NCBI RefSeq assembly: GCF_001293395.1
Contig: NW_015438370.1
Span: forward strand, 372,001-436,000
Reading direction: 5' to 3'
Length of the DNA: 64,000 nucleotides
Source of the DNA: Leptomonas pyrrhocoris
Taxonomy: Eukaryota; Euglenozoa; Kinetoplastea; Trypanosomatida; Trypanosomatidae
Positions within the stretch are counted from its first letter, which is position 1, and each line of letters opens with the position of its first letter. The notes beneath the pieces are model-generated. The model was not told the DNA's origin and made no database searches. It saw only the letters and a program-made list of their open reading frames with translations. Position numbers and translations under genes: made by a program. This document shows, piece by piece, positions 1-10,691 of the stretch.

Positions 1-1
1 G

Positions 2-370
2 CCGTCCTACGTCTGGTTCATGTGTGCGTCGGCCGTCATCGCCGTCTTCCCATTTCGCTACCAAATATCGGAGTACTTCGAGCGTCAGCACGCTGGCCCG
101 CACGTGGAGCTGCGCCACAAGGCGGTTAAGTACTACTCGGAGATGGAGCGCATGCACCGTCGTCAGGCGCTGGTGAACTTAGACAACATGCAGGACGACA
201 ACGCACCACACCGCCTCAGTGCGTCCATGGCGGTGGACTCGCTGAAGACGGGCGACCTCGATCAGGAGTACAACTACTGGTACGCCCACGCACGGGACGC
301 TGCGCGGGCGGAGAAGTTGATGATTGAGATTCGCGAGTTGAAGGCGAAGATAGCCGCCGAGAGTGCGTAA
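2..370 (+). CDS. 3' part of an unidentified gene, probable membrane-associated protein (5' end outside window)
   Basis: The reading frame is open from the left edge and stops at TAA 368-370, giving the last 122 residues. The visible part starts with a hydrophobic stretch (WFMCASAVIAVFPF) that could be a membrane segment. It continues into a charged, mostly helical tail with several Tyr residues (KYYSEMERMHRRQ, EYNYWYAHARDAARAEK) and ends in a Lys/Glu helix. One hydrophobic helix followed by a charged helical tail is common in small mitochondrial inner-membrane proteins of trypanosomatids, but that is only a guess. I do not recognise the family. Codon use is GC-rich in the third position like the other genes here, so it is very likely real. 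The in-frame ATG at 20 is internal and is not the start. Confidence 0.75.
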   Translation, partial: PSYVWFMCASAVIAVFPFRYQISEYFERQHAGPHVELRHKAVKYYSEMERMHRRQALVNLDNMQDDNAPHRLSASMAVDSLKTGDLDQEYNYWYAHARDAARAEKLMIEIRELKAKIAAESA

Positions 371-1568
371 TCAATTGGTGACGAAGGGAGGAGGGAGCGA
401 CAAATACCTTCTTCTTTCCTGCTCTGCCTCTTTGGAGAGTGTTAGCGGCGCGGCTTAGCTCGTCTGTTGCACCTCGTGTTCTATAGTGCAATGCAGCCCC
501 TCCCTCCCCCTCTCTTCTCTGCTTTTCTTCGCCCACTTGCTTTGCACCTCTTCTGTTTCGTCTGCGGTGGAGTGGTGGAGGAGAGTTGCTTGCTGATAGT
601 AGCATCAAGAAAAGAAGAGGAACATCATGAATATATGAAAGCACACGAAGTACACCACGACGTTATTGTGAGGAAAACGTTGTCGGCCTGAAGCCGCACT
701 GGCCCTTTCGACTCGTCTCGCAAGCTATGCAGCCGATTGAAGGTGAGTTGCCCTATCCCACCACCAAAAAGAAACACCGATTCAAGCATCAAGTGATGCT
801 GTGGTGCTCACGGTGTTGGCCGCCTTGTCGTGGATGTGTGACGTGCTCCTCTACTCTTCCTCCTCTCGTCACCTTCTTTTCTTTCTTCTTCTTCTCCCAC
901 GGTGACGGCTCTACCATCACCATCTATTTCGCCACCGCTCTGCTGCAGCAGCGGGGTGACGTGAAGGCTTCAAAGCGACCTTTACATCACGCTTCACCTC
1001 CAGTTTTCTTCTGTCTCCCTTTTTCTTTTCTATCTTGGTGGTTGGCGCTGTCAGGATCGAAGAGCCAAAGAAAAGCACGTAGCTACATTGAGCTGCTGCG
1101 CGCGCGTCCGTTTGTCGGAGACGGATGATCTGACGTGTGTGTGCCGTGCAGCCCCGTGAAGTTGCATCCAAGCACACACACACATACACACACGTATACA
1201 TTACGCATTCATAGAGCCAGTAACCTGTCTTTCATTGCTGCTATTTCTGTTTTTCCTAGATCGTTGTGGCAGTAGCCCATTTTTCATACACTTTTCTGTC
1301 CTCCCTTTTAAGGGGCGCTAGAAGCATCGTTATTCATAGATGCACAAGGCACATCCCGCACCACCTTGACCTGGTTCTCTGATTTAAAGCACCCCCCCCC
1401 CCTCGATTCTGACGACTCTAACAAGACACATACAAACTGTAAAAGAAAAGAGGAGTCACGCCTAACTTCGATATTTCACAGTCGTGCCTGCACCTTCGAA
1501 AATAGAAGGAGGGTAAGGCATATAGCAAAAACCAACAACCAAGCAACACACGTGCTGTGTGCAGCTCC
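371..1568. other. Intergenic region, no gene seen
   Basis: About 1.2 kb with no convincing coding frame; the short open frames have no codon bias. It holds a pyrimidine tract around 845-900, an imperfect CA repeat at about 1172-1193 and a run of 11 C at 1392-1402. It should carry the 3' UTR of the upstream gene and the splice-acceptor region of the next one. Confidence 0.6.
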
Positions 1569-4500
1569 ATGCATCACTATGACGCTCCATTTTTGCTGAC
1601 CTCGACGCCGTCGTCGATCGCCTTCATGTCGCCATCTGCAGCCAACGCGGAATCCGTCCGCTGGACCGGCACACACGTGGACGACGAGGTGACTGTAGCG
1701 ACAGCAGCACCACCGTCATCGTCGTCATCATCGTCACCGCCTTTTCTTGCTCCGCTGCTCTCTTTTAAGGCTGCGTCGTCACTTTCCCACACCGCTGCTT
1801 CGCACCGCTCCGTTGATCCCTACGAGGTGTGCAGGTGCGAACTGGATCAATTTTTGGAACTGCAAGACGAGCAGGTCGAGTTGGTGCGACAGCTGCAAGA
1901 CGCGCTGCGCGTGGGTGTCAGCCCCTTGGCTTCTGCGTCGTCTGCAGATAGCCACAACGCGGAGAACGTTCCTCCTGGCCCTGCCCAACGACTACTACTA
2001 CCGTCTCGAAGGAACAGCAAGGCTCGCAAAGGCACCACACCAGGAGGTGGTGATCAACACAGCGACGGTGCAAACGTGGCCCCGCCATCGTCCATTGTCC
2101 ATCGTCTGCACGTACTACAGCATGAGTCGACGGAGCTCGCCAGCACGCGCTGCTTTCCTGCGCTGAAGCATCTCCTCTCCGCGTTTGAGTCGTACTGGAG
2201 TTGGAAGCGCACGCACATGCAGTGCGATAATGACGTGGCGGAAAGCGAAGGAGGAGGAGGCGGTGCGCAGTCGCGGCAAGGAAGATCGAATCAAAGATTG
2301 GACGTGAGCATGAAAGAGAGCGATAGTCGCGGAGAGCGTAAGAAGGACAGCTTTCCTCTTTCCGCTGCCGAAGCGTCAGCATCGTCGCTGCGTGCGCGCT
2401 ACGACCACGTTGTCCGCGTGCGCGATGAATTGGAGAGCTTTCTGCAGCTGCACACCGAGGCCGTGCGCGCCCTGCCGCCGTACCTCCACCAATGGACGCT
2501 TCCAGAAATGACCACACCGCAGGAGTCACGACACACGTCCTCCATTCCGCAGTTCTACCTCTACGTAGAGGAGCTGCTGGAGGTGACGCAGACGGCCCGA
2601 CACGTGGCGCGCCTTTTGCAGACGGCGTTGACTGCGTTGTGTCGCCCATCGCCGCGAAGAGTTCAACGGAGTCCGCGTCCGCCGTATCATCCACGAGCAG
2701 GCGAACTCAGCGTTGACGGTGTCAGCAAGGGTGACGGCAGAGACGAAGGAGTCGATTTCTCAACCCGACCGGCGCTGTCTGTCCACACGGGTGGTCAGCC
2801 TTTTCAAAGCAAAAGCAGCAGCTGCAGCAACGGTAAGGAGGTCAGCGGTTCCGTGGCGCGTAATCATGGTCGGCCTTCGACGTCTTCACCGGGCACAAAG
2901 CAGACGAAAAGTCCAAGTCCGCGTACCCCCTCCAGTCAACGAGCAGCAGCAGCGCAACAAGAGTCCCCTTCTACCGCAGCGGACGATGCTCTTGTCACTC
3001 CCAACGACCACAGTTATCTAAAAGACGACAACGCGTGGGTGGGAGTGCTTTCCCCCCTCACACCGCCACCGCCACCGAATTCCAGTGTCCCTGCTCATCT
3101 GGCTGTAGGGACCGACGCAACGCCATCGTCACCAGACTCGTCCCCTCCTCTGCCGATGTCGGCGCCTGACCAGCAGGATTCACTGCACCGACAACGGCAC
3201 CGTCATCATCATCATCGCTGCCGCGCGCAGGACGGAGAGCCCGTATTCCTGTCCGCCACCCCCACGCCAACGGCTGCTCTGTTCGATGCGGCGGCGTCGC
3301 CTTCGCCCTCCCCAACCGCCACCGTCTCCGTTTCTCCGATGACGGCGGTGCGTCGCGGCGGTCCGAAGGATACGACGACCGCGGACGTGGAGGGATGCAG
3401 GGACGACGGCGACGGCGCTGGTGGTGGTCGCTCTCGTGCAGCCTCCCTCGCCAACGCGTCCTCCTACGCAAAGAGCAGCAGTACGGCGGCCTCGACGCCG
3501 TCACCGCCTCTTTCCTGGTCGGCGAGGTTTGTATCGGCGGCTGTATCCCCCGCCCCCGCCGCGCGGACACTCGCGGACGGGAAGCGTAACGCGGAGAGAC
3601 GCACCACTGCTAACGGCAGCGGCGACACGCGGTCACTTTTGCCTGAGTTGGCATCCGCGCAGGGTGACGAGGTGGAGGTGGAGGTGGTAGTAGAGGAGGG
3701 CACTGCGCTTCTTCACGAGCAACGCGAACCGACAAACACCTTCGGGCGAGGAAGCGCAAAGCGTAGCGACATGGAGACTGCTGTTGCGGCTGCTGCCGCT
3801 GCGGTGTTCTTTTCATCTGACGGACGGCGCTCCGCCTCTCCCCGCTCACCGTCCATCTCCAACGCCTACACGCGTGCTGCGGAGTGGAGTAGAAGTCGTT
3901 CCTCTGTGTCGATGGAACGCAGTATCCCACGAGGAAGGAGCGGCGTGAGAGCAGAGGAGGTAGAGGTGGAAGTGGGAGAGTCTGCTGCGGGCAGCGTCGG
4001 CCGTGCGGCGTCGATACCGTCGTTTTTATGGCCGCAATTGGCTGCGACGGCTGCTGCTGCAGAGGGCGGAGGTGGCGCGGGGAGGCAACGGACACCGTCG
4101 GAGCAGCGAAGCGAAGCGGAGGAGGTCTCAGGAAACGAGAAGGAGCAAGATGATTTATTCTTCACGAGCAACGGCGAGTCAGGCACCGTGCTCGCTCCCA
4201 CTTCCGCACCAACGGGCGTCGACAACGGTGATTTCTACACGTCCTCCTCGAAGCTTCAAACGGAAAGGGAGGCGAAGCCGCTTTCACCGTCTCCGGAGAA
4301 GGCGGCAACAGCTTTCCCTTCCCGCTCCGCATCGCAGCCAGACATCCACGCTGACACGCCGACCACCGCACCAACAAAAGACACACGTGTTCTTCATAGC
4401 GGCAGCAGCAGCGATAGAGTAGAAGTAGCGGCTCTGGAGAAGGAGGCTGCGGAGATCCAAGCAATGCTGCAGCAGCAGCAGCCCGAGAGGACTGTGAAGC

Positions 4501-7500
4501 TTCACCGGCCGAGTCGTCGGTCAGCGCCGTCACGATCGTCGGGTGTTGATTCACAAACATCGTCGCCATCTGCCTCCTCTTCCTCCTCTTCGCCTTCCTC
4601 CGAAAGACGGCCACGTTCACGCAGCGGCCATCGCAGTCGCCGGTGTCAACGTCGTCATCGTCGTCGTCGCGGCAGCAGCGGCAGCAGCACAAGGGAAGAG
4701 AACCGTCATCTCGAGTCTGTCCTGCATCGAGAGCTGGCGACCATCCGAGCAGAGCAACGCCACAGCCTGGAAATGATGCAGCGAGACATGCGCAGAACGC
4801 TGGACGAGGTTGTGTCACTCGCTACCACGGCAGCGTCGAGCAGTCGGGCAAGTAGTTGCCACAGCACCGATGTGGAGGCGGAGAAAGCGAAGCTGCACCG
4901 CGACGAGGAGCGGGACACGCATGGGGACGAGGGGCGAACAAAGCTAGAGAGGTCAAACGGGAAATTGAACATACAGAGCGGCATATACACCCGCACCGCT
5001 TCTCCATCTGATCCGCTTCCGAGTTCTGCGGAGGCGGAGACGGAAGCGGCGGTCCTTCGAGAGTCGCTCGCCGCCGCTCAGGCCCGCGCAGAACGGCTGG
5101 AGCAGCGCACCATTCAGTTGAAGAAGCGCCTGTGGCTATCGGAGTTTTCAGGCGACGCCTCAGGGATGAACACGGACAAACGGAGCGCTGCTGCACCTTC
5201 CCTAGAAGAAGAAGGCGGCAGCCACCGAGGTCATCTCTCGTTGCGTGACGCCTTCGTGTTTGGCAGCTCGCGGACACCGCAAAGGCAGCGCGACGCATCT
5301 CGTGAACGAGACGCCGCCGCAGAGGAGCCGCTGGCGGAGGAAAACGCGTTGCTTTACCTGGTGGACCGCGCTCTTGCGGAACGGCGTGGCAAGCGAGAGG
5401 GTGCCGTGCACGTTGACGACGTATACAAGAAGATGAGCGCGCTGCAGACGACACCGCTCAAGGCTTTTTCGTCTTCTTCCCCTTCTCTTCTCACTACTAC
5501 GTCGCAAGGCGTTACAATGACAGCGACGGCGGAGGCAATTAACGAGCGTACCGGCATTCACGCGTCTCCCTCACCGCTGAAGTGCTTCGACGACGTGGAC
5601 GACGTGCCATGGCATCAGCGACACACGCAAACCGTTCTCCTACCGGCCGGCCGATCGCCTCGCATTCGACAGCAGCGCGCGTCCATCTTTCAGCGCCTAC
5701 GCCACAGCGATGACGGCGTGAGCACTACCTTGCTTTCCAATGACGGTGCTGCTGCTGGTCCCGTTCCTGCAGTACGAAAGGAGCTGTCCCAGTTAGGCGG
5801 CCCGACGTCTGATAGCAACGGTGAAGAGGGAAGGAGAGGAGAGCCGGCGCTGCTGCACCCGCCACCTCCCGTGCGGCCTCTATCTTCTACAAATGTGGAT
5901 AATGCAAATAATCCGGCGTCCAGTGGAGCGGCAGCGGCCCTCCGTTCAAGCTCCACACACCCGTACAGCCACTCTACCGACGGCGCACCACCTTACCTGC
6001 CTCCTCATGATCTTCGCAGAGCACAGCCTCATCCACCTGTCATGGGTGCAGCCAGCGGCTCTTTGTACTACGCATCCATCTCCAACAGCCACCACGCACC
6101 AAGTCCGCCCCATCGTCCAGAGGAGATAAGCGGCACCGCACTACGCGCCGAACAGGTGTTGAAAAACGCAAGGCGACTGCTGCAGAGGCGCAGCGATGCA
6201 CACACACGCAGCCGCATCATAGCCGAGGATGGCAGCAGCTGTCAAGCAACGGGAGGCGCGTATGCTGTGCCATGTCAAAGTGCAGAGGCTGTGGAAGGGG
6301 AAGAGGGACGAGCACCTCTGCGACCGACAGCATCTGTTCCTTATCTTGCCAGCCCATCGTGGCCCATCGCCAGCGAGGGCGACTCTCTTCCCTTTCCTCC
6401 TCCTCCTCCGTACACCGCTGTTATGAGAGCGTCGTGCGCTGCGCCACAGCCGCCGGTGCCACCTCCAACGGCAGCGCAGAGCCCGCCTCCACACCCGCAT
6501 GGCGGTGGGACTGAACAGCGCCGCCGTCCCTCACTCGAGCACTCCCCGCAGCACAGCATGACGATGGCCTTCAACATGGGCAAGTTGCAGTCGCCTTCGA
6601 GTGGGGCGCAGTACTTCGGCTACGACGCGTCTCCGTGCTCGGCGGTCGCCTACTCCAGCAGCAAAGCGCCACGCGCGCCCCCGCATCCTCATCATCGCCG
6701 CAGTGACGAAGGGACTATCAATGAAGGGTGGCCTGCGGTAGCGGAGACGTACCGTGACGGGGCTGCTATCTCTTCCTCCCCTGCGTCGCACCGCGCTCCA
6801 TCGCCGAGTAGCGAACGCCGTCCTGAAGAGCGCGTGGACAGCGCGACGTCTCCCATCTCCTCCCCCGTAAGCTCTCGCGAACAGCGTCGTTCAGCTGTAA
6901 AGGCGAGCAGTGATGCGCGGACCCATGACGGCTCACGGAGGGCGGTATCTCCATCTCCGTCGCCATCGCTGTCAGCAGCCGATGAGCATTTGCGCCAACT
7001 GCGCAGTCGAACTTCCTTGTTGCAGCGCGATGCGTCGACAGGCCAGCGGTCCACGCGTGCGGCACCTTATGGAGCTACGCGCGACGATCGACGAGCTCCA
7101 TCTTCGAGTTATTCTCAATATGCTGAAGAAGAAGAGAAGAGACATAGAGACGTACCACAGAACGACTTTATTCATCCCCGTCGTCGCAGCAACGACCGAC
7201 AGATTCGGTGGGAAGGCGAGACGACCGCAGCGTCGAGTCGAACGGCAAGCCGCAACTCGTCCCTGTCATCGCGCGGATCGGCACAGGAGGAACTGCTTGA
7301 CAAACTAAATCGGCAAGAATCGCTGCTCCAACACGCCTTGGCGCATCTGCGCACGCAACAGCACCAGCTGTGTGACAAGCGAAGCGAGGTGACGAGGCTC
7401 GCAGCCGCAAAGCGTCGGTCCGCGGGGCACGGTGGAGCGCCAGCTGCACGTGAGAAGGGGGCGGCGAGAGGTACGAAAGCTAGTACGGTTAACGGTGGTA

Positions 7501-7664
7501 GTGGTGGTGTTTCGCTCTCACCGCAGCTGGAGAAGTTATCAGAGCTGCTGCAACGCCTCGACGCCGCGAAGGACAAGCTGGCGGAGAAGGAGAGCAGAGT
7601 GCAGCAGGCGGTGCGGGCTATTCAGCGGCAGAGGGCAGCTCTCGTGAGTGACGACTTTCTTTGA
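1569..7664 (+). CDS. Very large low-complexity, coiled-coil protein of unknown function (about 2,031 aa)
   Basis: A single open frame of more than 6 kb. The first in-frame ATG is at 1569 (MHHYDAPF) and a second is at 1626 (MSPSAANAE); I chose the first but cannot decide between them. Residues about 84-117 and 273-357 look helical and possibly ordered (ELDQFLELQDEQVELVRQL; RVRDELESFLQLHTEAV). Most of 360-1900 is Ser/Pro/Arg/Ala-rich and probably disordered. Short coiled-coil segments are likely at about 1043-1088, 1154-1190, 1906-1940 and 1986-2027; the last one ends the protein. No catalytic motif was found. Giant disordered proteins with a C-terminal coiled coil are common in trypanosomatid cytoskeletal and basal-body structures, but nothing here proves that role. 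The length of the frame and its GC3 codon bias make it a real gene. Confidence 0.8.
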   Translation: MHHYDAPFLLTSTPSSIAFMSPSAANAESVRWTGTHVDDEVTVATAAPPSSSSSSSPPFLAPLLSFKAASSLSHTAASHRSVDPYEVCRCELDQFLELQDEQVELVRQLQDALRVGVSPLASASSADSHNAENVPPGPAQRLLLPSRRNSKARKGTTPGGGDQHSDGANVAPPSSIVHRLHVLQHESTELASTRCFPALKHLLSAFESYWSWKRTHMQCDNDVAESEGGGGGAQSRQGRSNQRLDVSMKESDSRGERKKDSFPLSAAEASASSLRARYDHVVRVRDELESFLQLHTEAVRALPPYLHQWTLPEMTTPQESRHTSSIPQFYLYVEELLEVTQTARHVARLLQTALTALCRPSPRRVQRSPRPPYHPRAGELSVDGVSKGDGRDEGVDFSTRPALSVHTGGQPFQSKSSSCSNGKEVSGSVARNHGRPSTSSPGTKQTKSPSPRTPSSQRAAAAQQESPSTAADDALVTPNDHSYLKDDNAWVGVLSPLTPPPPPNSSVPAHLAVGTDATPSSPDSSPPLPMSAPDQQDSLHRQRHRHHHHRCRAQDGEPVFLSATPTPTAALFDAAASPSPSPTATVSVSPMTAVRRGGPKDTTTADVEGCRDDGDGAGGGRSRAASLANASSYAKSSSTAASTPSPPLSWSARFVSAAVSPAPAARTLADGKRNAERRTTANGSGDTRSLLPELASAQGDEVEVEVVVEEGTALLHEQREPTNTFGRGSAKRSDMETAVAAAAAAVFFSSDGRRSASPRSPSISNAYTRAAEWSRSRSSVSMERSIPRGRSGVRAEEVEVEVGESAAGSVGRAASIPSFLWPQLAATAAAAEGGGGAGRQRTPSEQRSEAEEVSGNEKEQDDLFFTSNGESGTVLAPTSAPTGVDNGDFYTSSSKLQTEREAKPLSPSPEKAATAFPSRSASQPDIHADTPTTAPTKDTRVLHSGSSSDRVEVAALEKEAAEIQAMLQQQQPERTVKLHRPSRRSAPSRSSGVDSQTSSPSASSSSSSPSSERRPRSRSGHRSRRCQRRHRRRRGSSGSSTREENRHLESVLHRELATIRAEQRHSLEMMQRDMRRTLDEVVSLATTAASSSRASSCHSTDVEAEKAKLHRDEERDTHGDEGRTKLERSNGKLNIQSGIYTRTASPSDPLPSSAEAETEAAVLRESLAAAQARAERLEQRTIQLKKRLWLSEFSGDASGMNTDKRSAAAPSLEEEGGSHRGHLSLRDAFVFGSSRTPQRQRDASRERDAAAEEPLAEENALLYLVDRALAERRGKREGAVHVDDVYKKMSALQTTPLKAFSSSSPSLLTTTSQGVTMTATAEAINERTGIHASPSPLKCFDDVDDVPWHQRHTQTVLLPAGRSPRIRQQRASIFQRLRHSDDGVSTTLLSNDGAAAGPVPAVRKELSQLGGPTSDSNGEEGRRGEPALLHPPPPVRPLSSTNVDNANNPASSGAAAALRSSSTHPYSHSTDGAPPYLPPHDLRRAQPHPPVMGAASGSLYYASISNSHHAPSPPHRPEEISGTALRAEQVLKNARRLLQRRSDAHTRSRIIAEDGSSCQATGGAYAVPCQSAEAVEGEEGRAPLRPTASVPYLASPSWPIASEGDSLPFPPPPPYTAVMRASCAAPQPPVPPPTAAQSPPPHPHGGGTEQRRRPSLEHSPQHSMTMAFNMGKLQSPSSGAQYFGYDASPCSAVAYSSSKAPRAPPHPHHRRSDEGTINEGWPAVAETYRDGAAISSSPASHRAPSPSSERRPEERVDSATSPISSPVSSREQRRSAVKASSDARTHDGSRRAVSPSPSPSLSAADEHLRQLRSRTSLLQRDASTGQRSTRAAPYGATRDDRRAPSSSYSQYAEEEEKRHRDVPQNDFIHPRRRSNDRQIRWEGETTAASSRTASRNSSLSSRGSAQEELLDKLNRQESLLQHALAHLRTQQHQLCDKRSEVTRLAAAKRRSAGHGGAPAAREKGAARGTKASTVNGGSGGVSLSPQLEKLSELLQRLDAAKDKLAEKESRVQQAVRAIQRQRAALVSDDFL

Positions 7665-8670
7665 GCAGGAGGGGCATCGAGAGAGAGAGAAAAAGATGGA
7701 GAGAGGTGGAGGTTGAAGGGAAAGGGGCCGGTCTCACTTTGGGGTTTTTCTGATTTTTGGGGTTTTCGCTTGGGCTTGACGTGAGTTACGGCAGATCAAC
7801 GGCAGATCAACGGGACTCGCCCCACACACCAAAGATGTTAGTGAAGGCGACGCCAAACCCATACAAATTCCCCCTTCCCCATCCAACAATAAAAAGAGGT
7901 TATGAATTGGTGCCGCGGTGCAGCGAAAGAGAGAGAGAGAGAGAACAGGGAGGAAGCGACGTTGGAGAAGCGAAAGCGTACTGCTGATGGTCACCTCCAT
8001 TACAGGAGGGAAAAACAACGTCGCCGTTAAGGGTCGGTTTGACCCTGAACTGCAAAGGCTCGCAGCGCACCCCGATCACTAGTCTGCCGTGCCGTTGGAG
8101 CGCGGCAGGCCGCAGGCGCCTCCATCGTTTTCCTTCACGGCGGAGGAGCTAAAAGAAGAAGCGGAGCTTCGTTTTTTTCTTCTCTTTTCTTCTTCTTCCG
8201 TTTAGAGAATACGATGCTTTAGTTCACTACTACCCTTTCAATTCGGTCTGCTTCTGCCGGCTTTCTTTCCCACTTTCAGCGAAGCGTCGAGAACTAGTAG
8301 ATAAAAGGAAAGGAGAAGTTCACACTGCCTGAGCAGTCGTGTCACGCAAGGCGGGTGACCTGCAAGGCATTTGCTGGCTCTTCTTTCTCCTCCCCCCTCC
8401 CCCCTTCCCTTTACCCGCCCGCTCGCTGGGTCCACCATTACTAGACACGCTTAGATCGACTTTCATACGGATAGAACAATATAGCAGAGCCAATAGAACC
8501 CCTTCACTCCATACAAAGGACCTCCAGCACTGTCATCGGCAGCATCCCCCCTTTTTTCTTCTTAAAACTGCTTTGCTTGTAGAAGAGTAGAACGGTCGAT
8601 CTAGAACGGCGGTTGTGTGTCTCGTGTGCCGATACGTGTTTCGAAATACGTATATATATATATTTACGCG
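7665..8670. other. Intergenic region with simple repeats
   Basis: About 1 kb without a gene. It contains GA-rich stretches (7680-7712 and a GA repeat at 7928-7944), a perfect 11-base tandem duplication (unit ggcagatcaac, 7790-7800 and 7801-7811) and a TA repeat at 8651-8663 just before the epsilon-tubulin start. A strong pyrimidine tract lies at about 8546-8563. Confidence 0.6.
8581..8582 (+). promoter_or_regulatory. Likely spliced-leader acceptor AG for epsilon-tubulin
   Basis: This AG follows the C/T-rich tract at about 8546-8563 and a short T-rich stretch, and lies 88 bases before the chosen ATG. Inferred from sequence pattern only. Confidence 0.4.
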
Positions 8671-10079
8671 ATGCCTCGAGAGATCGTCACGGTGCAGGTG
8701 GGCCAGTGCGGCAACCAGCTCGGCCTCCGCTGGTTCGATGTGATGCTGCAGGAGCACAAGGCCTACCCGCAGTACCCCGAAGCCCGCGACGCTGTGTTTC
8801 TGCAAGACCGCCAAAACAAAAATGCACTCAAGGCTCGCTGCGTTGCGGTCGACATGGAGGAAGGCGTCCTGCAGTCGATGCTGCGCGGCCCGCTGAAGGA
8901 CATTTTTGACTCGAACTTCTTCGTCTCGGACGTTAGCGGGGCGGGCAACAACTGGGCCGTTGGCCACATGGAGTACGGCGACCGCTACGTCGACTCCATC
9001 GCGGAGTCGGTGCGGAATCAAGTGGAGCAGTGCGACTGCATTCAGTCCTTCTTTGTGATGCATTCGTTGAGTGGCGGCACGGGCTCTGGGTTGGGGACGC
9101 GGGTGCTTGGCATGCTAGAGGACGAGTTCCCCCACGTCTTTCGCATCTGTCCGGTGGTGTGGCCGTCTGAGGTGGACGACGTAGTGACCGCCCCCTACAA
9201 CAGCTGTTTCGCGCTGAAGGAGCTGGTGGAGCACGCGGACTGCGTGCTGCCCATCGACAACGACGCGCTAGCCCGCATGGCGGATCGTGCGCTGGGTGGT
9301 CGCAGAGGCCAAGGCGTCATTGCGAACGGCGTCCCCCAACCGCACGCCTTCTCCGCCGCCCAGCCGACCACCACCCGCGGGCTCCCCTTCGACTCCATGA
9401 ACGGGCTGGTTGCCCAGCTGCTGAGCAACCTCACCTGTGCGATGCGCTTTCCCGGGCCGCTGAACATGGACATGAACGAGATCACCACGAACCTCGTCCC
9501 CTATCCCCGGCTTCACCTCTTGACCGCGGCGATTGCGCCGCTGAGTGTGTCGAGCAAGCACGCAGCAGTCGGGCCGCGCTCGGTGGATGCGATGATCACG
9601 GCGTGCCTCGAGCCGGCGCACCAGTTCGTTGATGTCCGCCACGGCGAGGGGAGCGCGGTGACGCGGGAGGCCGGGATGACGCTGGCGACTGCGTTGATCG
9701 CACGCGGGCCGCAGACCACCATCGGCGACCTTACGCGAGGCGTCGTCAAGTTGCATGAGCAGATGGAGATGCCGTACTGGAATGAGGATGGCTTCAAGAC
9801 GGCGCTGTGCGGGGTGAGTCCGCTCGGGCACAAGGACTCCATGCTGCTCCTGGCGAACAACTGCGCGATTCGTGGCAAGGTGGAGAGCATGCTCTCGAAG
9901 TTCGAGCGGCTGTATTCGGTTCGTTCGCACGTGCATCACTACGATCAGTACTTGTCCCCCGCTACTTTGCGAACACGATGGAGACGCTGCACACGCTGGT
10001 GGACGACTACGCGTACCTGGACACGGCCCCGCCGCCGAAGGATGCTCCGCGCTCCATGAAGGACTTGGTGTATCTGTGA
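8671..10079 (+). CDS. Epsilon-tubulin, with an apparent one-base frameshift near the 3' end
   Basis: Epsilon-tubulin is a centriole/basal-body tubulin needed for triplet microtubules. The start is the ATG at 8671 (MPREIVTVQVGQCGNQ), the conserved tubulin N-terminus; an open frame reaching further upstream is low-complexity. The nucleotide-binding motif SGGTGSGLG is near residues 133-141. Epsilon-type signatures are clear: DMEEGVLQ, GNNWAVGH, the MHS before the G-box, HADCVLPIDN, and HHYDQYL near the end. Delta- and gamma-tubulin fit less well. The main frame runs off into Arg/Trp-rich residues after about 9960. The true C-terminus (RYFANTMETLHTLVDDY to SMKDLVYL, TGA at 10077-10079) lies in another frame. 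One extra C in the run at 9956-9960 would join the two and give about 469 residues, normal for the family. The break could be a sequencing error in a homopolymer or a recent mutation. Confidence 0.9.
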
Positions 10080-10395
10080 GGAGGACGCACTTTGCAGCAT
10101 GGATGGTGTTGTGACTCCCATCTCCCTTATATTTTTCTTTAGGGGTGAGTGGGTGGGTGGGGCGTTGTTTTCTTGCTTCACGCACGTTACCGCGTAGAGT
10201 TCAATGAAGTGTAATACGAAGAGAAGTTGGGCCGGCAGTCGGCTGCGAGTTTGCTTCCTTCGCAGTTCCATCAACAACGACAACAGTCAGTGAACGATAC
10301 TGTTTGCGCGCTCGAGTGTTTTTTCCTGTACCCCCGTTGACGAGCGCGTCGTTGTCCTTTGCTTGTGCGACGTTGCTTCTCATTGCTGCTCTTCC

Positions 10396-10428
10396 TCTCA
10401 CTGTTGTCTCACTGTTGTCTCACCGTTG
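10396..10428. repeat. Three-copy 11-base tandem repeat
   Basis: The units are 10396-10406, 10407-10417 and 10418-10428; the third carries a T-to-C change. It lies in the probable 3' UTR of epsilon-tubulin. No function is evident. Confidence 0.8.
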
Positions 10429-10627
10429 TCTCGCACCGGGGTTTTTTTTTTGGCTTATCGTTTGAGTTGAACTCCGCCTTTCTCCACCATTTCCTCGTAT
10501 TATACTAATAATGGCTACTAGTTCGATCCGTGTACATCCGCAGCCAAGGAAAGGAAATCGAAGGAGAACAGCTACGGCGAGTTCCTCTCCAGAGAACTCC
10601 TTTATTCATCCCCCAACTTCTCCGCAT

Positions 10628-10629
10628 AG
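10628..10629 (+). promoter_or_regulatory. Likely spliced-leader acceptor AG for the p28 dynein light chain gene
   Basis: This is the first AG after the pyrimidine-rich stretch at about 10598-10624, 62 bases before the ATG at 10692. Pattern-based inference. Confidence 0.35.
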
Positions 10630-10691
10630 TATTTGTAAGTTAACAAAGGAGGAAAGACACAGAAGGTTTTGAAGCTAGGGAAGCGCGAACC

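Larger units (their letters stand above)
10080..10691. other. Intergenic region with an 11-base tandem repeat
   Basis: About 0.6 kb without a gene. It contains three tandem copies of tctcactgttg (10396-10428, the third with one change) followed by a T run at about 10442-10450. A pyrimidine-rich stretch before 10629 fits a splice-acceptor region for the next gene. Confidence 0.6.

Noticed and set aside
1172-1193. CA repeats (also at 25015, 29758, 45342 and 47926) as possible telomeric or satellite DNA
   Set aside because: They are short dinucleotide runs typical of trypanosomatid UTRs and do not match the TTAGGG telomere repeat.
8671-10079. Delta- or gamma-tubulin instead of epsilon-tubulin
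   Set aside because: The DMEEGV, HADCVLPIDN and HHY segments match epsilon-tubulin better than the other members.
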